This document shows positions 10,358 through 22,789 of a DNA stretch of 64,000 nt, piece by piece. Below the pieces are notes generated by a model. It worked only from the letters and a program-made list of their open reading frames with translations, was not told the origin of the DNA and ran no database searches. The DNA is from Tubiluchus corallicola (lineage: Eukaryota; Priapulida; Priapulimorpha; Priapulimorphida; Tubiluchidae). Both the position numbers and the translations under genes were made by a program. The stretch lies in NCBI GenBank assembly GCA_030141605.1, contig JAQGDQ010000153.1:423329-487328 (forward strand), read 5' to 3'. Numbering within the stretch: position 1 is the first letter of the stretch; every line of letters starts with the position of its first letter.

Positions 10358-13300
10358 GTAAGTTATCCTCCCAGTACTCAGTAGACGTTATTGCACGCTA
10401 AAGGAACATTAGGGGTGGCTGACTCGATAACTTACGTTCATTCGCCACCCCTTCACCTATACATTATAATGGAAATTAATATTATTATATTATGTTTTGT
10501 TTCAATTGTTTGACAGTAATGTACTAATAGTAGCCCCCTAATATTTTTTTACTGACAGGTGAAAAATAAACGTATTTTAATTTTCTAATCTAAAGGAAAA
10601 CGGCGAATTTTTAGACCATACCTTTGACATAGTAAATAAATAAGCTCACTATTTATAATTAAGATAAGTAACAAAAAAGTTATAATTTTATACAACTTTC
10701 AATGGCATTAGAAAAGTCCACAAGTAGTTACTGAATTTAGTAGTGAGTGCACAGATAGTTATTGAATTGGCGGTGAAAAGGTGGCAAAAGAACTCAGTTA
10801 TGAAAGCCAGCCATTAGGGACCGAATTTATGTACAGTTTTTTGCCAAACCAAATTTGAACCGAATTTCACAAAATTTTATTTAACCGAAACCTATTAGCT
10901 TCCAAAGTACTTCATGACTTTTTTTCTTAATTTACATCAATGATTTGGCACACTGTTCTGATTTCCCCGTCCGGTTATTTGCAGATGATACGAACCTATT
11001 CTTACATGGTACTAATCTTAGCCAGCTTCATCTCAAGACTAACAATGAACTAGACAAGATAGATACATGGATGAGGGCTAATAAGTTAACAATAAACTAT
11101 GAAAAAACAAAATATATGCTTATTTCTAGCCAAGCCTTTGATGCATGTAATACTTTTAAACTGTTTATGGGGGATCATGAATTAATTGCAGCCGATAATA
11201 TAAAATACTTAGGTTTGTACATTGATAATACATTGTCATGGAAAACTCAAATTAAATCAGTCACGTATAAACTTAATAAGCTCATTGGTCTTTTTGCTAA
11301 AGTGCACAATTTCTTAGGCACCTTCATCTTACGAATGCTTTACTACTCACTTGCATATCCTTATCTCCAGTATTGTATCCTGTGCTTTGGTACTGCAAAA
11401 ACATCTGTCCTAAAACCACTCATTACAGCCCAGAATAAGATAGTGAAAATTATTACATTTAGCCCATATCATGCTTATGCTACAACCTCTTTGGTAAAAC
11501 TTAAACTGTTAAAACTTAATGAAATTTGCCAGTTAGAGCTGGCTAAATTCATGTATCAGTTTGTAAATAAGAACTTACCTGAACTATTCTCTAACTATTT
11601 TACTACCATATCTGAAATCCATAACTACGAACCTAGATCTGCCACTCATGGTCTATATTTTATGCCCAGATTCTGTACCACTCATAGATTAAGTACTATC
11701 AAATATCAAGCTGTTAAATTCTGGAATTGTTTGAACAGTAATAGTAAAGATTCTAACAGTATCTATATTTTGATCTCTAAACAATTGCTATTATCTTACG
11801 CTGATTAATGTTAAGCTCTTACTCGACTATATTCTATTTTCTTTACCTAACTTAATAATCCTAACTACATTAATATTCATAAAACTGAAAATACTACAGC
11901 ATGGCATGAATCTGCGGCTCAGAAAATGTACTCTAATACTCAATTAAATTTTTTTTCTCAATTATTGAATAATGAGCTACTGATTCGTACTTTGAATGCT
12001 GTTACTTTACAAATTAGTTAATCCACAGGCCATTACAGATGTTATCCTAAATATCAGGAAATACTCTGTCTTTCTTCTCTTCTTTACAACAGAGTAATTA
12101 TTAAAGTCATACCGCAATACTATTTTATGGGTAAAGTTTCAGGTGTTGTTCACAGATTGCACAAGTCATACCTCTCTCTTGTAAAATTACTAAAAAACCT
12201 GTATAGCTAAATGTTTTTCTCATCAGTATATTGAGAATTATATTATTTAGTATTATTGTCCAAGTCAGTAGATTTGTTCTTAACCAATAAGCCTAGAAAT
12301 AATGAAGTTGAACTCAAATCAAAATGTATTTAACTCCTGTTGTTGATTAATTGCTTTATTAACCCAAAGAGTTTTTACCATTTCATTACACAATTTTGAC
12401 CTGTATTTCACATAAAATCTAGATGCTTTTTTTAGTTTAATCAAGATTGACCTTATTTTGTTGCCCGCTAATTAAAGTACATGTATTTTCTTTACTCTGG
12501 ATTACTTAATTATATAGCAAATGTCATAATTGTAAAATTATTAATGTTTCCTAAATTAAACTGATAACATTAATGCCCACCAGTGTCTAAAAATCATTTT
12601 ATCTATATTCGCTAAACGATAGCAGACTAGGTGACTTTATAGTCTTTTCGCTATTCTTTCTCTAGTTCTAGATCTATCTATGTATTTTAATCATTCTTCA
12701 AAACTTATTAGCGATTCTTTTATTAATCATGTTTTATTGTAGTATTATAAAGAGATAAATAAATTAAAATTGAATTGAATTGTATATACTCTACAGTTGT
12801 GAGCAGATAAGAATGAATTTAACTTATTTGCAATTGTTGCAAGATTTACACTTTCTTCTGCTAAATTACCAAGAAAACCCATATATGTGCATCATAGAAA
12901 TCAACGACTTCACGGCATTCAGACGCATTACCCCAAATATATGTATATATGGGGTAATGTGCCTGAATGCAGTGAAGTCGTTCATTTCTATGATGCACAT
13001 ATATATATCAATTTTTTTGCCATTGTTATACATACACAAGTATCATACAAGTACATTATACATATGCAAGTAAAATAATTATGTATAACCAGTTAAAAAA
13101 CTGCAATTTTTTAATTTCAATTTTACAAAGCGACAGCTTACTACACACAAACAGTGCATTAAAAATAGTTTATCAGACCTAGTTGTATTACTTAATGGCG
13201 TGCTTCTTGGACAGCAATGACAAATTGTAAAAACGAATTTTTTACTGGTCGCAACCAAGTTCAATCAAACTGAATCAAAACAGAAGTTTTAGCATTAAGT

Positions 13301-16300
13301 TTTTGTTATACTTCACCAAAACCGAATTTCTTAACAAAAAAATCTCTGAAACAGAACTGTACTAAATTTTTTTTGATTCAGTACCAAAAAAAATCAGTCT
13401 GTTTCCAAATTTTGGTGCATCTCTATCAGCCACCCTCAAGATGTACACTCCCTTGTCTGTGTATATCAAAGTGTACACTTTTCTATTACCTATAATATTA
13501 ATAAATGGCAAAAACTGTTTTGATAATTAAGTATTGTTTGTACTACCAGGGACAAATTTGTTTGAGCAGTTGTAAGGTTGATCTGTAGTGTCCAAAGTGG
13601 CAATTACTAAATTTGCACTTGGATAATTTGCATTTAACTTTGTGCACAAACAAAACCATTGTGATAAACTCAAACATTAAGGCAAGTAATAACAAATTAA
13701 CATTTTTTCTGGTTAGAATGACTATGTGAGGAGAAGTGAAGTAACTTAAAATGCTTTTTCCTTGCCATAGCATTGTGCAAGTTCTAGAAAACTTGGCCCA
13801 TTTAATGTGTAGGGATGCACAGAGATTTATTGTGTAGCCAGTTTCGATTTTCAACTCAGATCGCATATGTATTGTACTAAATTTTAGTGGTGGCATCATC
13901 CGTAAATGCACTGGAGAAGCATAATTATCTAACTTAACGTGCAGCTTTACTAAGGAATGAAAAAATATTTTTTTAAAATACAAGTCCTCTGTTAGAAGTT
14001 CAGAACAGATATTACATGATTAGTGATATGAGACTGTACAGTTAGACTTAAATTGACTATTGCTGTAAATTTTGTGGCATGCAGTGCAATCCGCTGTCCG
14101 CAGTTATGTGTGTTGTCGTCATGAGCAGTTTGTTAAATGATACCAAAACTAGATGCTTGGGAAGCACTCTGTTCCATTTGCCTTAGTCTCAAGAAACTCT
14201 TGCACATTAAGTTACCAAGTTGGCATAGAGACCAACAAAAAATTTAAGAAATATCTCTATTTGGTTGGAGCTAGTTATCCAAAGATTATTAAAACTGAAT
14301 GTGAGACATGTTGTAATCTTATCATTGTAAGAACCTGAAAAACAAAGAGTAGAACTCTAATTAATAAGGGATTGTTAGAATTTTGTAAAGAGCATCTCAC
14401 GTCAAGAGCAAATGTGAGTTATAAATCATCCATTATAAAAACTTCTGTCTAAACTAAAATTTGCAAACATTTCATTTATATTTTCTAAAATCTTTATCAT
14501 GCAAAAACCTAATTAAATTTTGTAAAGGCAACATTTTAAATTTTTAATGCATATGCTGCGATGCACAAAAGTTTTGTTGATAATGTAGTGTTTGTCATCT
14601 TCTAGTATCAAGTTGCATTTAAACAAGAAAACGCTCACGAAGATGCTATCTGGACATGTGCTTGGCAACGGGATGCAAAAGAACACATAGATAATATAGT
14701 TACTGGCTCTGTGGATAACAATGTCAAAGTGTGGAAATGGTGGGTATCTAAATATTTCAAAAACATTTACTCTTTGGTATTAAAAATATATTAAACAATA
14801 GAATTATTATTAAAGCTACTCTAACTTTTTACATAGTTTTTGCCAAGTAAAGAGACCTGCAAACATTTAGGATATAGTTTATTGTATTGTATTAATCAAA
14901 ATTTGCAGTATCTGTTAGTAAGCTACATGAAAGATTATAAGATTGTGCATTTTAAAAAATCAAAATTTCTAACTGTCATCTAAGAATACCACAATTTTTG
15001 GACAAAATGCAAATGGATAACTGAAGAACTGTGACCAAAATTAGAATTCAAGTCCAGGTTAAATATTTTGATATTTTAGTAAGTTGTTTTGTTAATGGAA
15101 CTGCAAGTTACTGTATTATCATTAGTTTCTAATCATAAGAATTGTACATCATAAAATTTGGTGTGAGTCACATTCATGTCAACGTAAAAGCGCTTGTTCC
15201 GTTTTTAGTAAGCTTTGTACTGTGCAAATTTATTTCTTTGAAAAGTGTCATCAGAATAAGATGAAAAAACTTTTTTAATTGATTTTATACATGTAGGTCA
15301 AATGATCAGCTAAAGTTGCGGCATTTATTAGAAGGTCATCAACTTGGTGTGATCTCTGCTGATATTGATTATACAGGAAAATTAATAGCATCTAGTTCGC
15401 TAGACAGTGTGATTCGACTGTGGGAAGCTGACACTGGTAATCTGCTACGAACAATCGATGCTGGTCCAGGTATGTGTGCTGCAGAATTGTTTTTTTTTAT
15501 TGTCTAATTTTATTAATTTGATCTCATATCAGGTTACATATAAATCAAGCATGTAATTATCAGCTTTAATTTTCTTAATTTAGTTGATGCTTGGACCGTT
15601 TGTTTTTCGTCTGATGCTCAGTTGTTAGCGACTGGAAGTCACACTGGTGCCATAAACCTTTACAGTGTAGAATCTGGTGAAAAAGCATCAGATCTGGATA
15701 CTAGAGGAAAATTCACGCTCAGTACTGCATTTGTAAGCACATAAATCTTAACAGGTTAAGACAGAAATTAGTAACACTAAAATTAATAGCCATTGAACAC
15801 ATAAAATTTTAACAAAATTAATGTAAATAATTCTCCATGTTCGTTTATCTGCATACCATAGCATCACACTATGCCTTGCTTTACAGTCGTTTCAAAATTA
15901 TCTCACAAATAGGTTTCAAGATGTCAAATATAACAATATAATTTCTGATAGCCGAGAAATGTTATAAGGTGTTGTGTTCCACCGGGATCTATTTTGGGGC
16001 TGTTGATATTTTTATTGAAAGTAAATGACATAAAAAATAACATTAATAAAGCAAAAATTATTTTATTTGCATATAAATTGAATTGAAGTTCCAGTTTATA
16101 TAAATCAAATTAACAACGAATTATTCACCCTCTCTAACTGGTTTTATGATGATAAATTATCTTTAAATGTCAGTAAAACAATAATAATTTTCAGGCCCTA
16201 AAGTACAATTATTCCACTTAATCTAAATTTGTGATTGATAATATGAACATCGAAATAGTAACAGGAACAAAATTACTGGGTGTAATTTTACAAAAACGTT

Positions 16301-19300
16301 TAGGCTAGACTTCTCATATTAAACACCCTAAGCAAATTGACAACAATTATTTTTCTTACTAGAGTCCCGATGGCAAGTTTATTGCAAGTGGTGCCATTGA
16401 TGGTATAATTAATGTATTTGATTTGGAAACAACCAAAGTGCTCCATACCTTAGAAGGTATGTTTCAAGTTAATCACTGTAACAATTTGTTAATTTTAGTT
16501 ATGAACCACTGGTAAAATAAGTAATGTATTTATCATTTGTGTCTACATATTTCTGTACTTTATATCATTATTAGTTTAGTAAAAAAATTAGCAGAAGTAG
16601 TCCGTAGTCCAGCAATTATTCCTGAGCAGCAGTGAGGATAATAAACTGCCATAATTTGCACAGCCATAATGGCACCTTTAAAATGCATCAAAAAGTTCTT
16701 TTAAACATAATAAGCTGGTCTCAAATTTTTGCAGATGTACAATGGATTTTGATGCTAATGTTGTAAATGGACATTTTCAGGTCATGCGATGCCTATCAGG
16801 TCTTTGGCTTTTTCACCAGATTCTCAGTTGCTCATCACTGCTTCCGATGATGGCCATATTAAAATATATGATACGTAAGTAATTTTATGAAATCATAAGC
16901 GTATGCATAGCAAACCTAGGCATTCAAGTAGCTTGCTTATAGAGCCCTGATAATTATAATTGCAGCATCTTGATACACTCTTTCTTTCAAGTCTTATTGG
17001 ACATTCTTGCAAGTGTTAATTAACACTGAGCATATTGTATTAGTTATTGATGAGTGTCAGAAAGTAGTTTTTATACAACTGTAACAGTATCATTTAATAG
17101 AGGACAAAAGGCCGGGCATATATGGAATGTTCAGCCGAATATTTGGCATGTGATAGTTTATAAAAAGCCTTGCCTGGCTTGATTTTATTAAAGAATGTAG
17201 AACTGATCATTTCCTATTTAATCAATAAAGTAGCTTTTTGATCGCCATTTTAAAGTGTCACTCATAAATACTCATTTCATTTCTCTCTTTGCCATTTTTG
17301 TAGCTTCGTTTGTCAGCACACACATTGTTCACTGAGTGAAAAAGTCTATTGCATTTCCCCAGCTTGCGAACAAACACTACTTTATAAAGAAAAGTCAGGC
17401 AGCAACACTAATAAACAAACATAATGTTGAAGCTCAACTAAAGTAGAGATCAGTAAATTTTTTGCTTGGCAAGAATAGTTGAAAATAATAATATGATTTA
17501 CTGGTTGTATTTCTGCGGCTGCCACTTACTACTATTTCAATTAGAAATGGTGCAGTTAGCAGTAGCAAAAGGTTCTTTAATATTTATAGACCAGGATGCT
17601 GACAGTCTTAAAGAATTTCTGACAGCACCTGCTGTTAAAAACATTATTCTTTACATTAAATCGATGAACATGACAGAAACTGATTGAATTATATTGAGTA
17701 GTGTTGCTGCTACCAGGCCCTAATAAATTTATCTGATTTTTTGCAGAATGGATGCACAGTTGATTGGAACATTATCAGGTCATGGTTCTTGGGTATTAAG
17801 TGTTGCCTTCGCACCAGATCAATCGAAGTTTGTATCAAGGTATGACAATGATCAAAACATTCATTTAGTGAAACTTTATCATACTGATTCTGGCAAATAA
17901 ATGTGCATCACAATATGTGTGCTTGCAAACCATAAGTCGGCAGAGTTAAAACCACGTTATGATGCTTCAAAGTAGAATGCACCAAAATTTTGGTCTAATG
18001 TTAGTTTGTTTTTTTAACAAACACTAAATATATTGGACTTTTATATTCTAGCATCAAATTATCAAGAAAACATCCAAAAAATAGTAAAAATTTTATTTTA
18101 TAATCCTGTGCCCATTTGTCCGCCTAGAAACTTGTACTGCAATTGCAAAAAACTTGTATTTTCGTACTCCGGTAGTAGCTATTGAAAGCAGTCATTTTGC
18201 TTTAGGTTTTTTCTGTTGACAAGCACAAATCTTCGTCAGGATGGGCCATCTACTGGATTTAAACATAACTTCAATGTGCTCTTACAAAGTCCATAGCATC
18301 CACACTTTCGTATGGTTGCTAAGTATTTTTTAGAGACGCGACAAAAAGCAATGGCTGACTTTAACAGAGATTTTCTCAAGATTATCTTTTTCACTGCATA
18401 GCCCTTTTTTCTCAACTTCAATGTGGATTATTTCAGCTTAGAAATAACTTAGAGTGATGAGCTTGGTATCAAAATGATCCTCATGAAATGGAGACTCAAT
18501 GTATGTGAATAAGTAGAAAGCATTAATTGTCGACTTATGGATGATTTTGCTATGCAAGCACACATACATTCTATGTACAATTTCACACTAACATTTTCTT
18601 TTTCTTATCTTTCTTCTGTGTTTTTTCAAGTTAAATAAATAGTACTAAAATAGGTATTGTAACGAAAATGCCAAATTTGCTGTTGCACGTTCAGGAATAA
18701 GTATTCAAGATTTGATTAAACTCGAGTGCCGTCTTATGTATCCATGTTGTTTTTTTAACAGCTCTTCAGATAAAACTGTCAAAGTTTGGGATACGAATAA
18801 GAGACAATGTTTACATACATTCAATGAACATACAGATCAGGTAACAACAATTGTTTTTATGTGTAATGTAATCTCACTTAAGCAGTTTCAGTATGTTATG
18901 CTATTATTGACAAACAATTGGCTTTTGAGATATATTACTTTTTAAGTAATAAAAAAGAAGTAAAGACCCGTATTAGGTGGGTATGGCTGCTCCAGCAGAT
19001 CAAAACCTACAAAGGTACTTTGGAAGTTGAAATTGTAAACCACAAAAGCATATGATAGTTTGAATACTAGTAATAAATAGTAATAGATGAAAACCCACCA
19101 TGAGTGATAACAGCAGCAGCAAATCATGTAGTATAAACAAGCATAAATTACAGCTCAAATTACATGCACAACAAAATGAAATCCTACAGAAGCCATACTA
19201 CTTGTACAGTGAGAGATGACCAAAAAAGGAAATTGCACCTGTAGAAATTGTTGAAAAACCACAAGTTGGCTACAGATACATTGAAGCCAAACCTAAAAAA

Positions 19301-19564
19301 TTATCAAAAAACTAATATTAGGAAAGAAATGCCACCACATTTGAAATTAGAAATACATTGACTGTGTATGACCACAAAATTGTATGTTAGATTTGCTACA
19401 TTAAACATTATGTGTGCTATTTGGCCCCTTAGTCAAATTATCTGGCTAAAATAATGCTCCCTATCTGGTCACAGGTGTGGAGTGCAAGGTACAATGCAAA
19501 TGGGTCGAAGATAGTCTCAGTAGCTGAAGACAGAATCATTTTCATCTACGATTGTCCTGTGTAG
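10355..19564 (+). CDS. WDR61: WD repeat protein 61 (SKI8), nine exons
   Basis: Coding exons: 10355-10357 (proposed), 14606-14739, 15297-15469, 15584-15732, 16363-16456, 16781-16874, 17747-17839, 18762-18840, 19475-19564. Every intron is GT-AG, all phases close, and the join gives 302 residues without a stop; human WDR61 is about 305. Seven WD blades end in VKVWKW, IRLWEA, INLYSV, INVFDL, IKIYDT, VKVWDT and IFIYDC. Blocks such as [32 protein letters not shown] and GHAMPIRSL are close to those I recall from the vertebrate protein. Known role: beta-propeller scaffold of the cytoplasmic SKI RNA-decay complex, also associated with the nuclear PAF1 transcription complex. Introns 1 and 4 carry LINE debris in the same strand as the gene. 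Only the tiny first exon is uncertain. Confidence 0.93.
10920..12780 (+). mobile_element. 5'-truncated CR1/L2-like LINE with intact RT C-terminus
   Basis: Seen: an open frame from about 10918 to the TAA at 11806-11808 begins in the middle of the reverse transcriptase (FLIYINDL), followed at once by the catalytic block LFADDTNLF. It continues through [29 protein letters not shown] and the C-terminal LINE region to a tail including [19 protein letters not shown] roughly 970-bp 3' UTR ends in GAATT-type pentamer repeats at 12765-12780, as CR1/L2 elements often do. ORF1, the endonuclease and the front of the RT are absent, so it cannot move alone. The uninterrupted frame suggests a fairly young insertion. 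It sits in WDR61 intron 1, in the sense orientation. Confidence 0.85.
12881..13006. repeat. Long near-perfect hairpin
   Basis: Seen: 12881-12934 pairs with 12951-13006 with only a handful of mismatches, around a loop of about 16 nt (12935-12950). Arm landmarks are TGTGCATCATAGAAAT and ACGACTTCA, each present in both orientations. It could be a small foldback MITE or, if transcribed in the WDR61 pre-mRNA, a stem suited to small-RNA processing. Neither is shown by sequence alone. Confidence 0.75.
13434..14605. other. WDR61 intron 1, 3' part
   Basis: No exon is recognised. A TAGGGATGCACAGAG motif at about 13809 resembles a hAT-type left terminus, but no matching right end was found. The 146-codon frame on the - strand at 13543-13983 has no coding character and spans that motif. 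Confidence 0.35.
14606..14739 (+). CDS. WDR61: WDR61 exon 2 (residues 2-46, first WD blade)
   Basis: The acceptor TCTTCTAG ends at 14605 and the donor GTGGGT starts at 14740. The exon encodes [20 protein letters not shown] and ends with the blade terminus VKVWK plus two bases of a Trp codon. An alternative donor slightly downstream would break the frame into exon 3. Confidence 0.93.
15297..15469 (+). CDS. WDR61: WDR61 exon 3 (residues 46-104)
   Basis: The acceptor ATGTAG ends at 15296 and the donor GTATGT starts at 15470. The first base completes Trp46. It carries [10 protein letters not shown] and the second blade end IRLWEAD, then IDAGP. The spacing from Trp46 to LEGHQ is the same 15 residues as in the human protein, which fixes the exon 2-3 junction. 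Confidence 0.95.
15584..15732 (+). CDS. WDR61: WDR61 exon 4 (residues 104-153)
   Basis: The acceptor TTAATTTAG ends at 15583 and the donor GTAAGC starts at 15733. It encodes [18 protein letters not shown], the third blade end INLYSV, and the family-typical LDTRGKF. It ends in phase 0. Confidence 0.95.
15885..16335 (+). mobile_element. Dead LINE reverse transcriptase fragment in WDR61 intron 4
   Basis: Seen: translated pieces read NYLTNRFQ, then a relic of the VPQGSILGPLLF block with several stops, then LFAYKLN where the catalytic FADD should be, and [11 protein letters not shown] further on. Known: these are palm-domain blocks of CR1/L2/Jockey-type reverse transcriptases. The second catalytic Asp is lost and many stops interrupt the frame, so it is a pseudogene. 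It lies in the same orientation as WDR61 and ends about 30 bp before the exon 5 acceptor. Confidence 0.7.
16363..16456 (+). CDS. WDR61: WDR61 exon 5 (residues 154-185)
   Basis: The acceptor TTCTTACTAG ends at 16362 and the donor GTATGT starts at 16457. It encodes [20 protein letters not shown] and LHTLE, the fourth blade. The last base begins a Gly codon finished in exon 6. Confidence 0.95.
16781..16874 (+). CDS. WDR61: WDR61 exon 6 (residues 185-216)
   Basis: The acceptor ATTTTCAG ends at 16780 and the donor GTAAGT starts at 16875. It encodes [27 protein letters not shown] and two bases of a Thr codon, making the fifth blade. Confidence 0.95.
17747..17839 (+). CDS. WDR61: WDR61 exon 7 (residues 216-247)
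   Basis: The acceptor TTTTTTGCAG ends at 17746 and the donor GTATGA starts at 17840. It encodes [20 protein letters not shown] and [10 protein letters not shown]. The final two bases start a Ser codon of the SSSSDK block. Confidence 0.95.
18762..18840 (+). CDS. WDR61: WDR61 exon 8 (residues 247-273)
   Basis: The acceptor TTTTTTAACAG ends at 18761 and the donor GTAACA starts at 18841. It encodes [12 protein letters not shown], the sixth blade end, and [10 protein letters not shown]. The NEHT part is a few residues longer than I recall for the human loop. Confidence 0.95.
19475..19564 (+). CDS. WDR61: WDR61 exon 9 (residues 274-302 and stop)
   Basis: The acceptor GGTCACAG ends at 19474. The exon encodes [20 protein letters not shown] and the closing strand IFIYDCPV, then TAG at 19562-19564. 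The last strands would close the seven-blade propeller against the N-terminal blade. Confidence 0.95.
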   Translation: MWSARYNANGSKIVSVAEDRIIFIYDCPV

Positions 19565-19697
19565 GGAGACTAAATCATTATTGTGTATATTGGCAGTTCT
19601 GTTTTGTAGCATCTTACATTAGCGCCTTGTATTATAGTAACAGCAGTATAGATCTGCTGATCTGTTGATATGATATTAATTAGTTGAAATGTGCTTA

Positions 19698-19703
19698 AAT
19701 AAA
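19698..19703 (+). terminator. WDR61: WDR61 poly(A) signal
   Basis: AATAAA lies 134 bp after the stop codon and is followed by a GT-rich stretch (TGTGTTTGTAAG) at about 19721. That is a normal 3'-end arrangement for a short 3' UTR. Confidence 0.7.
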
Positions 19704-22700
19704 CAATGAAACATTTTACTGTGTTTGTAAGTACGTATTGTGCTTTCCAAGATATTCATGATTCCAAAAAATTATTTGATTTTCTTAATTTTCTGAAATT
19801 AGAACCTTGTATTGTAACAATAATATTGTTACCTAATTGTAAATAATTTTAAATAATAAAATTTTACCTAATTTTAAATAACTATTTGGAACTTGTTAAA
19901 TGTATTTTTTAAAAACGTATTACCTTAACCAAATTGTTCCTTACAAAAAATTGTACGATTTTCTTAATTTTCTTAAATTAGCTTCTTGCGTTTCACATTA
20001 TGTATTATAACCAACAATACTGTAAATCTATTGATTATATAATATTGACATAATAATTGTCTAAATGTGTGTTCAGAAACTATTAAGGGCTTTTTGTTGT
20101 ACTTTTTGAATACTTTTTATGCTCATGTTCTCGTTCCTCCTCTCCTTTTTCCTTTCCCCTCTCCTCTCTTCTCCGCTGTTCTCCACTCATCAATGAAAAC
20201 AATTAGTGATATTATCTCCTAAGCAACTGTGTACTTTAGTAAATTATACTCCACACTGTGCAGGCTTTGGCAGCGGTGTGTATTCTACTAAGTGTCATTA
20301 TTGTGTAAATAACTTACTCATCTTTTGTTAAATGCATAAAATTTCATGCTTAGATAAGCTGTTGTTTCTATTTTTTACTCATTTTATTAGCGCTGCACCT
20401 CACTGAATATTTTTGGCCACTTTGAAAACATGATGCAATTGTCACTCAATGTGTTCAGAAGTGTTTTTATCTACATTTTTGTCTACTTTTATCTATCGGC
20501 ATTTTTTTCGGTTATTATAGATACATGCACTTTTAGCTCCCACTTATTACAAACTAATGTTTTATCTACGTTATTTTTTTGCAAATGTTATTACCAAGTG
20601 TGTAGAAGTTATTATCATTGAATAAGTAGCCTGTGTATGTGTCCTGGGCAACTGTTAAACTGCGGTTTCTTCTACCACACACATTTTTTAGCAAACTTTT
20701 GTCCCATGGAATTTAGGAGACAAATGACGGAGATTTCAACTTCTCAAACTCCTCGACCACAAGGGTTGCATAGGAGCTAGACTCCGACAATTGAGTTTAT
20801 ATAAGCTGTGTCATTGCATTTTGGACACAGCAGATGTTTGTGTTCGTAGTGTCCAGCCAACATTCCTTCCACTCACTAGTGTTACAGCACCCACATATGG
20901 GTCATTCTTGTAGAGTGGGGGTGACTAGTTAAACACCTGTAGACGGTACAAGATCATCTTCCATTATGATACCATAGTCTCTTGGTTTTTCTGAAGGCCC
21001 AAGAACAAGTAAACGATTATAATGAATTCCTCTATTGCGGACTTTAACAAGCACTTCTTTTTTGTGATAAGGCAACTCCAATGAAATAGCAATCGAAAGA
21101 GTCCTTGGAAATGCGCGGATTTCTGTGTATGCAAACCTTTAATCGTACGTCATCACCGACATGGTTTTGCAGCGGCAGAGAATCTAGCAACTTCGTCAAA
21201 ATGTATATTTAAAACTTGTCTCTTGTTAGCACCTCCATAAGGAAATTGTACAGTATCTACTCTGTGACTGTAACACCAAGACAATTTTCTAATTAGTGAT
21301 CTCAGTAGAGCTGCCAAAGGTATGACTTCACAACAATGCAATTGACGTCAAACATATTGGTTTATCGCTCCATCTCGGCTGTGACGCTCAGCAGCATTCG
21401 GGACAACAGCTCACGCTGGACAGCAACTGTCTAAATTAAACTAAACTAAACAGCATGACAGTCACAACAAATGTCTGATCAGCAGATAAAAACCCGCCAG
21501 AAAAGAAAACATTTTGAAGAAAACATATTGTTTTGTCCATATTTAAAGTTAATCAAATAGTTGTTTTTATCTAACTTGCAAAGCCATAAACTAAACTAAA
21601 CTGTCTTGATTACAAAATGGTTTAATCAGCAACTCATAGACGTAAGCCTTGTGCATTTTTTCCTATAAACGAAACTAGACTATAGATTTCCGCTGACTCC
21701 CTTGCAATTTCAATTGAAATAACAAAATCTAGAACCAGGCCAATATTTCACCCGCTAACTAATGAAAATTGAGCATTTTCCACAACAGTATTAGACGCAG
21801 CTGTAGCTAAATGTCACGAACATACCTGCTACTGGGGTGTGTGAAATAACTTTCACGATGATTGGGCTGTCAACGAAAATGATTGACATTATGTTAGACG
21901 TCAGTTAGTAGTATGGGTAGCGCTGTAACCATTTCCTTTGTAGATTCAGGAAGCCAATTAAGGCATTAGGACAATTATTAACTTATTTTCTGATTTAGCA
22001 GTGTTTTAAATGCGATGCTGTAGAGTTCAATTGCACTCACTTTCTTTACTTTTGAAATTATTACTAGTAATTTTATTGTTCGATCAAAATTGTATCACAT
22101 CAGCAGAAACTAAATATACGGTTTATCTCCTAGTACAAACGGTGGTTCAATGAGTCTTAGAAAGGGTGGTTATAGGTGAAATCTGACCGAGGACAAACAA
22201 TATTGCTACGATTATTTATCATTGTGAAACACATGAAACCAACAATTAAAATTTTTAACGTTTTAATGCTACCTCAGCTTTTAAGAAAGTGATATTCTTT
22301 GGAATTGAATTAAAATTTATTTTTCTTTGGAATAGCCACACACCCATAATGGTATAACAGATAGAGAGGGCTTTGATAGATGCTAATGAAAGTGAAGGGG
22401 AGGGAATGTAGTGAGCCGACCAAGAGAGTTCATAGTTCAGCTATCCGTTTAATATAAATGAAATGTTAACTAATCGCAGGTAGTATTAATGTGTCACAGG
22501 CAATGTAAGTCAAGTTTGACTTCAGCTTAATTTGCTAAACTAGTGAGTTCTAAATAAATGAAATTGATTACAGTGCATATTTGAACTTGCAGCATAATAT
22601 TGCATAGTTAGTTGGATAAATGTGCTTATTTCAATTTGAATGCTAATAATGAATGTTTATTAATGAAAGTTACAATTCATTATGTTAAATGTTAGAAAAG

Positions 22701-22789
22701 GGGTGAACTCTTTTTTAAACATAACACCGCATAAGCAACTGGAGAATTTATTACTGGAACAAAAAATACTTTGTATAAAGTTTGGAAAC
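19704..22789. other. Intergenic, no gene recognised
   Basis: Mostly AT-rich sequence with thymine-rich patches. On the - strand around 21350-20750 several short Cys/His-containing pieces (for example ICGCCNTSEW near 20890 and a 62-codon frame ending near 21153) suggest a broken coding element, but the family is not recognisable. Confidence 0.3.

Larger units (their letters stand above)
10815..13425. mobile_element. hAT-like element interrupted by a LINE (proposed)
   Basis: Seen: the left end TAGGGACCGAATTT (10815) and the right end, which reads TAGAGATGCACCAAAATTT on the - strand, are similar inverted termini. They are flanked by CCAGCCAT (10807-10814) and TCAGCCAC (13426-13433), which agree at six of eight positions, as an aged 8-bp target duplication would. 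Both inner edges share a CCGAATTT-type sub-terminal sequence. Inside lie a LINE insertion and a hairpin. No hAT transposase is visible. The call rests on the ends only, and a chance match is possible. Confidence 0.4.

Noticed and set aside
13543-13983. 146-codon minus-strand ORF in WDR61 intron 1
   Set aside because: No domain, no splice context, composition like the surrounding AT-rich DNA, and it overlaps a hAT-type terminus.
17466-17687. 73-codon ORF in WDR61 intron 6
   Set aside because: The exon 6 to exon 7 join already gives the expected protein without gaps, and the ORF has no family match I recognise.
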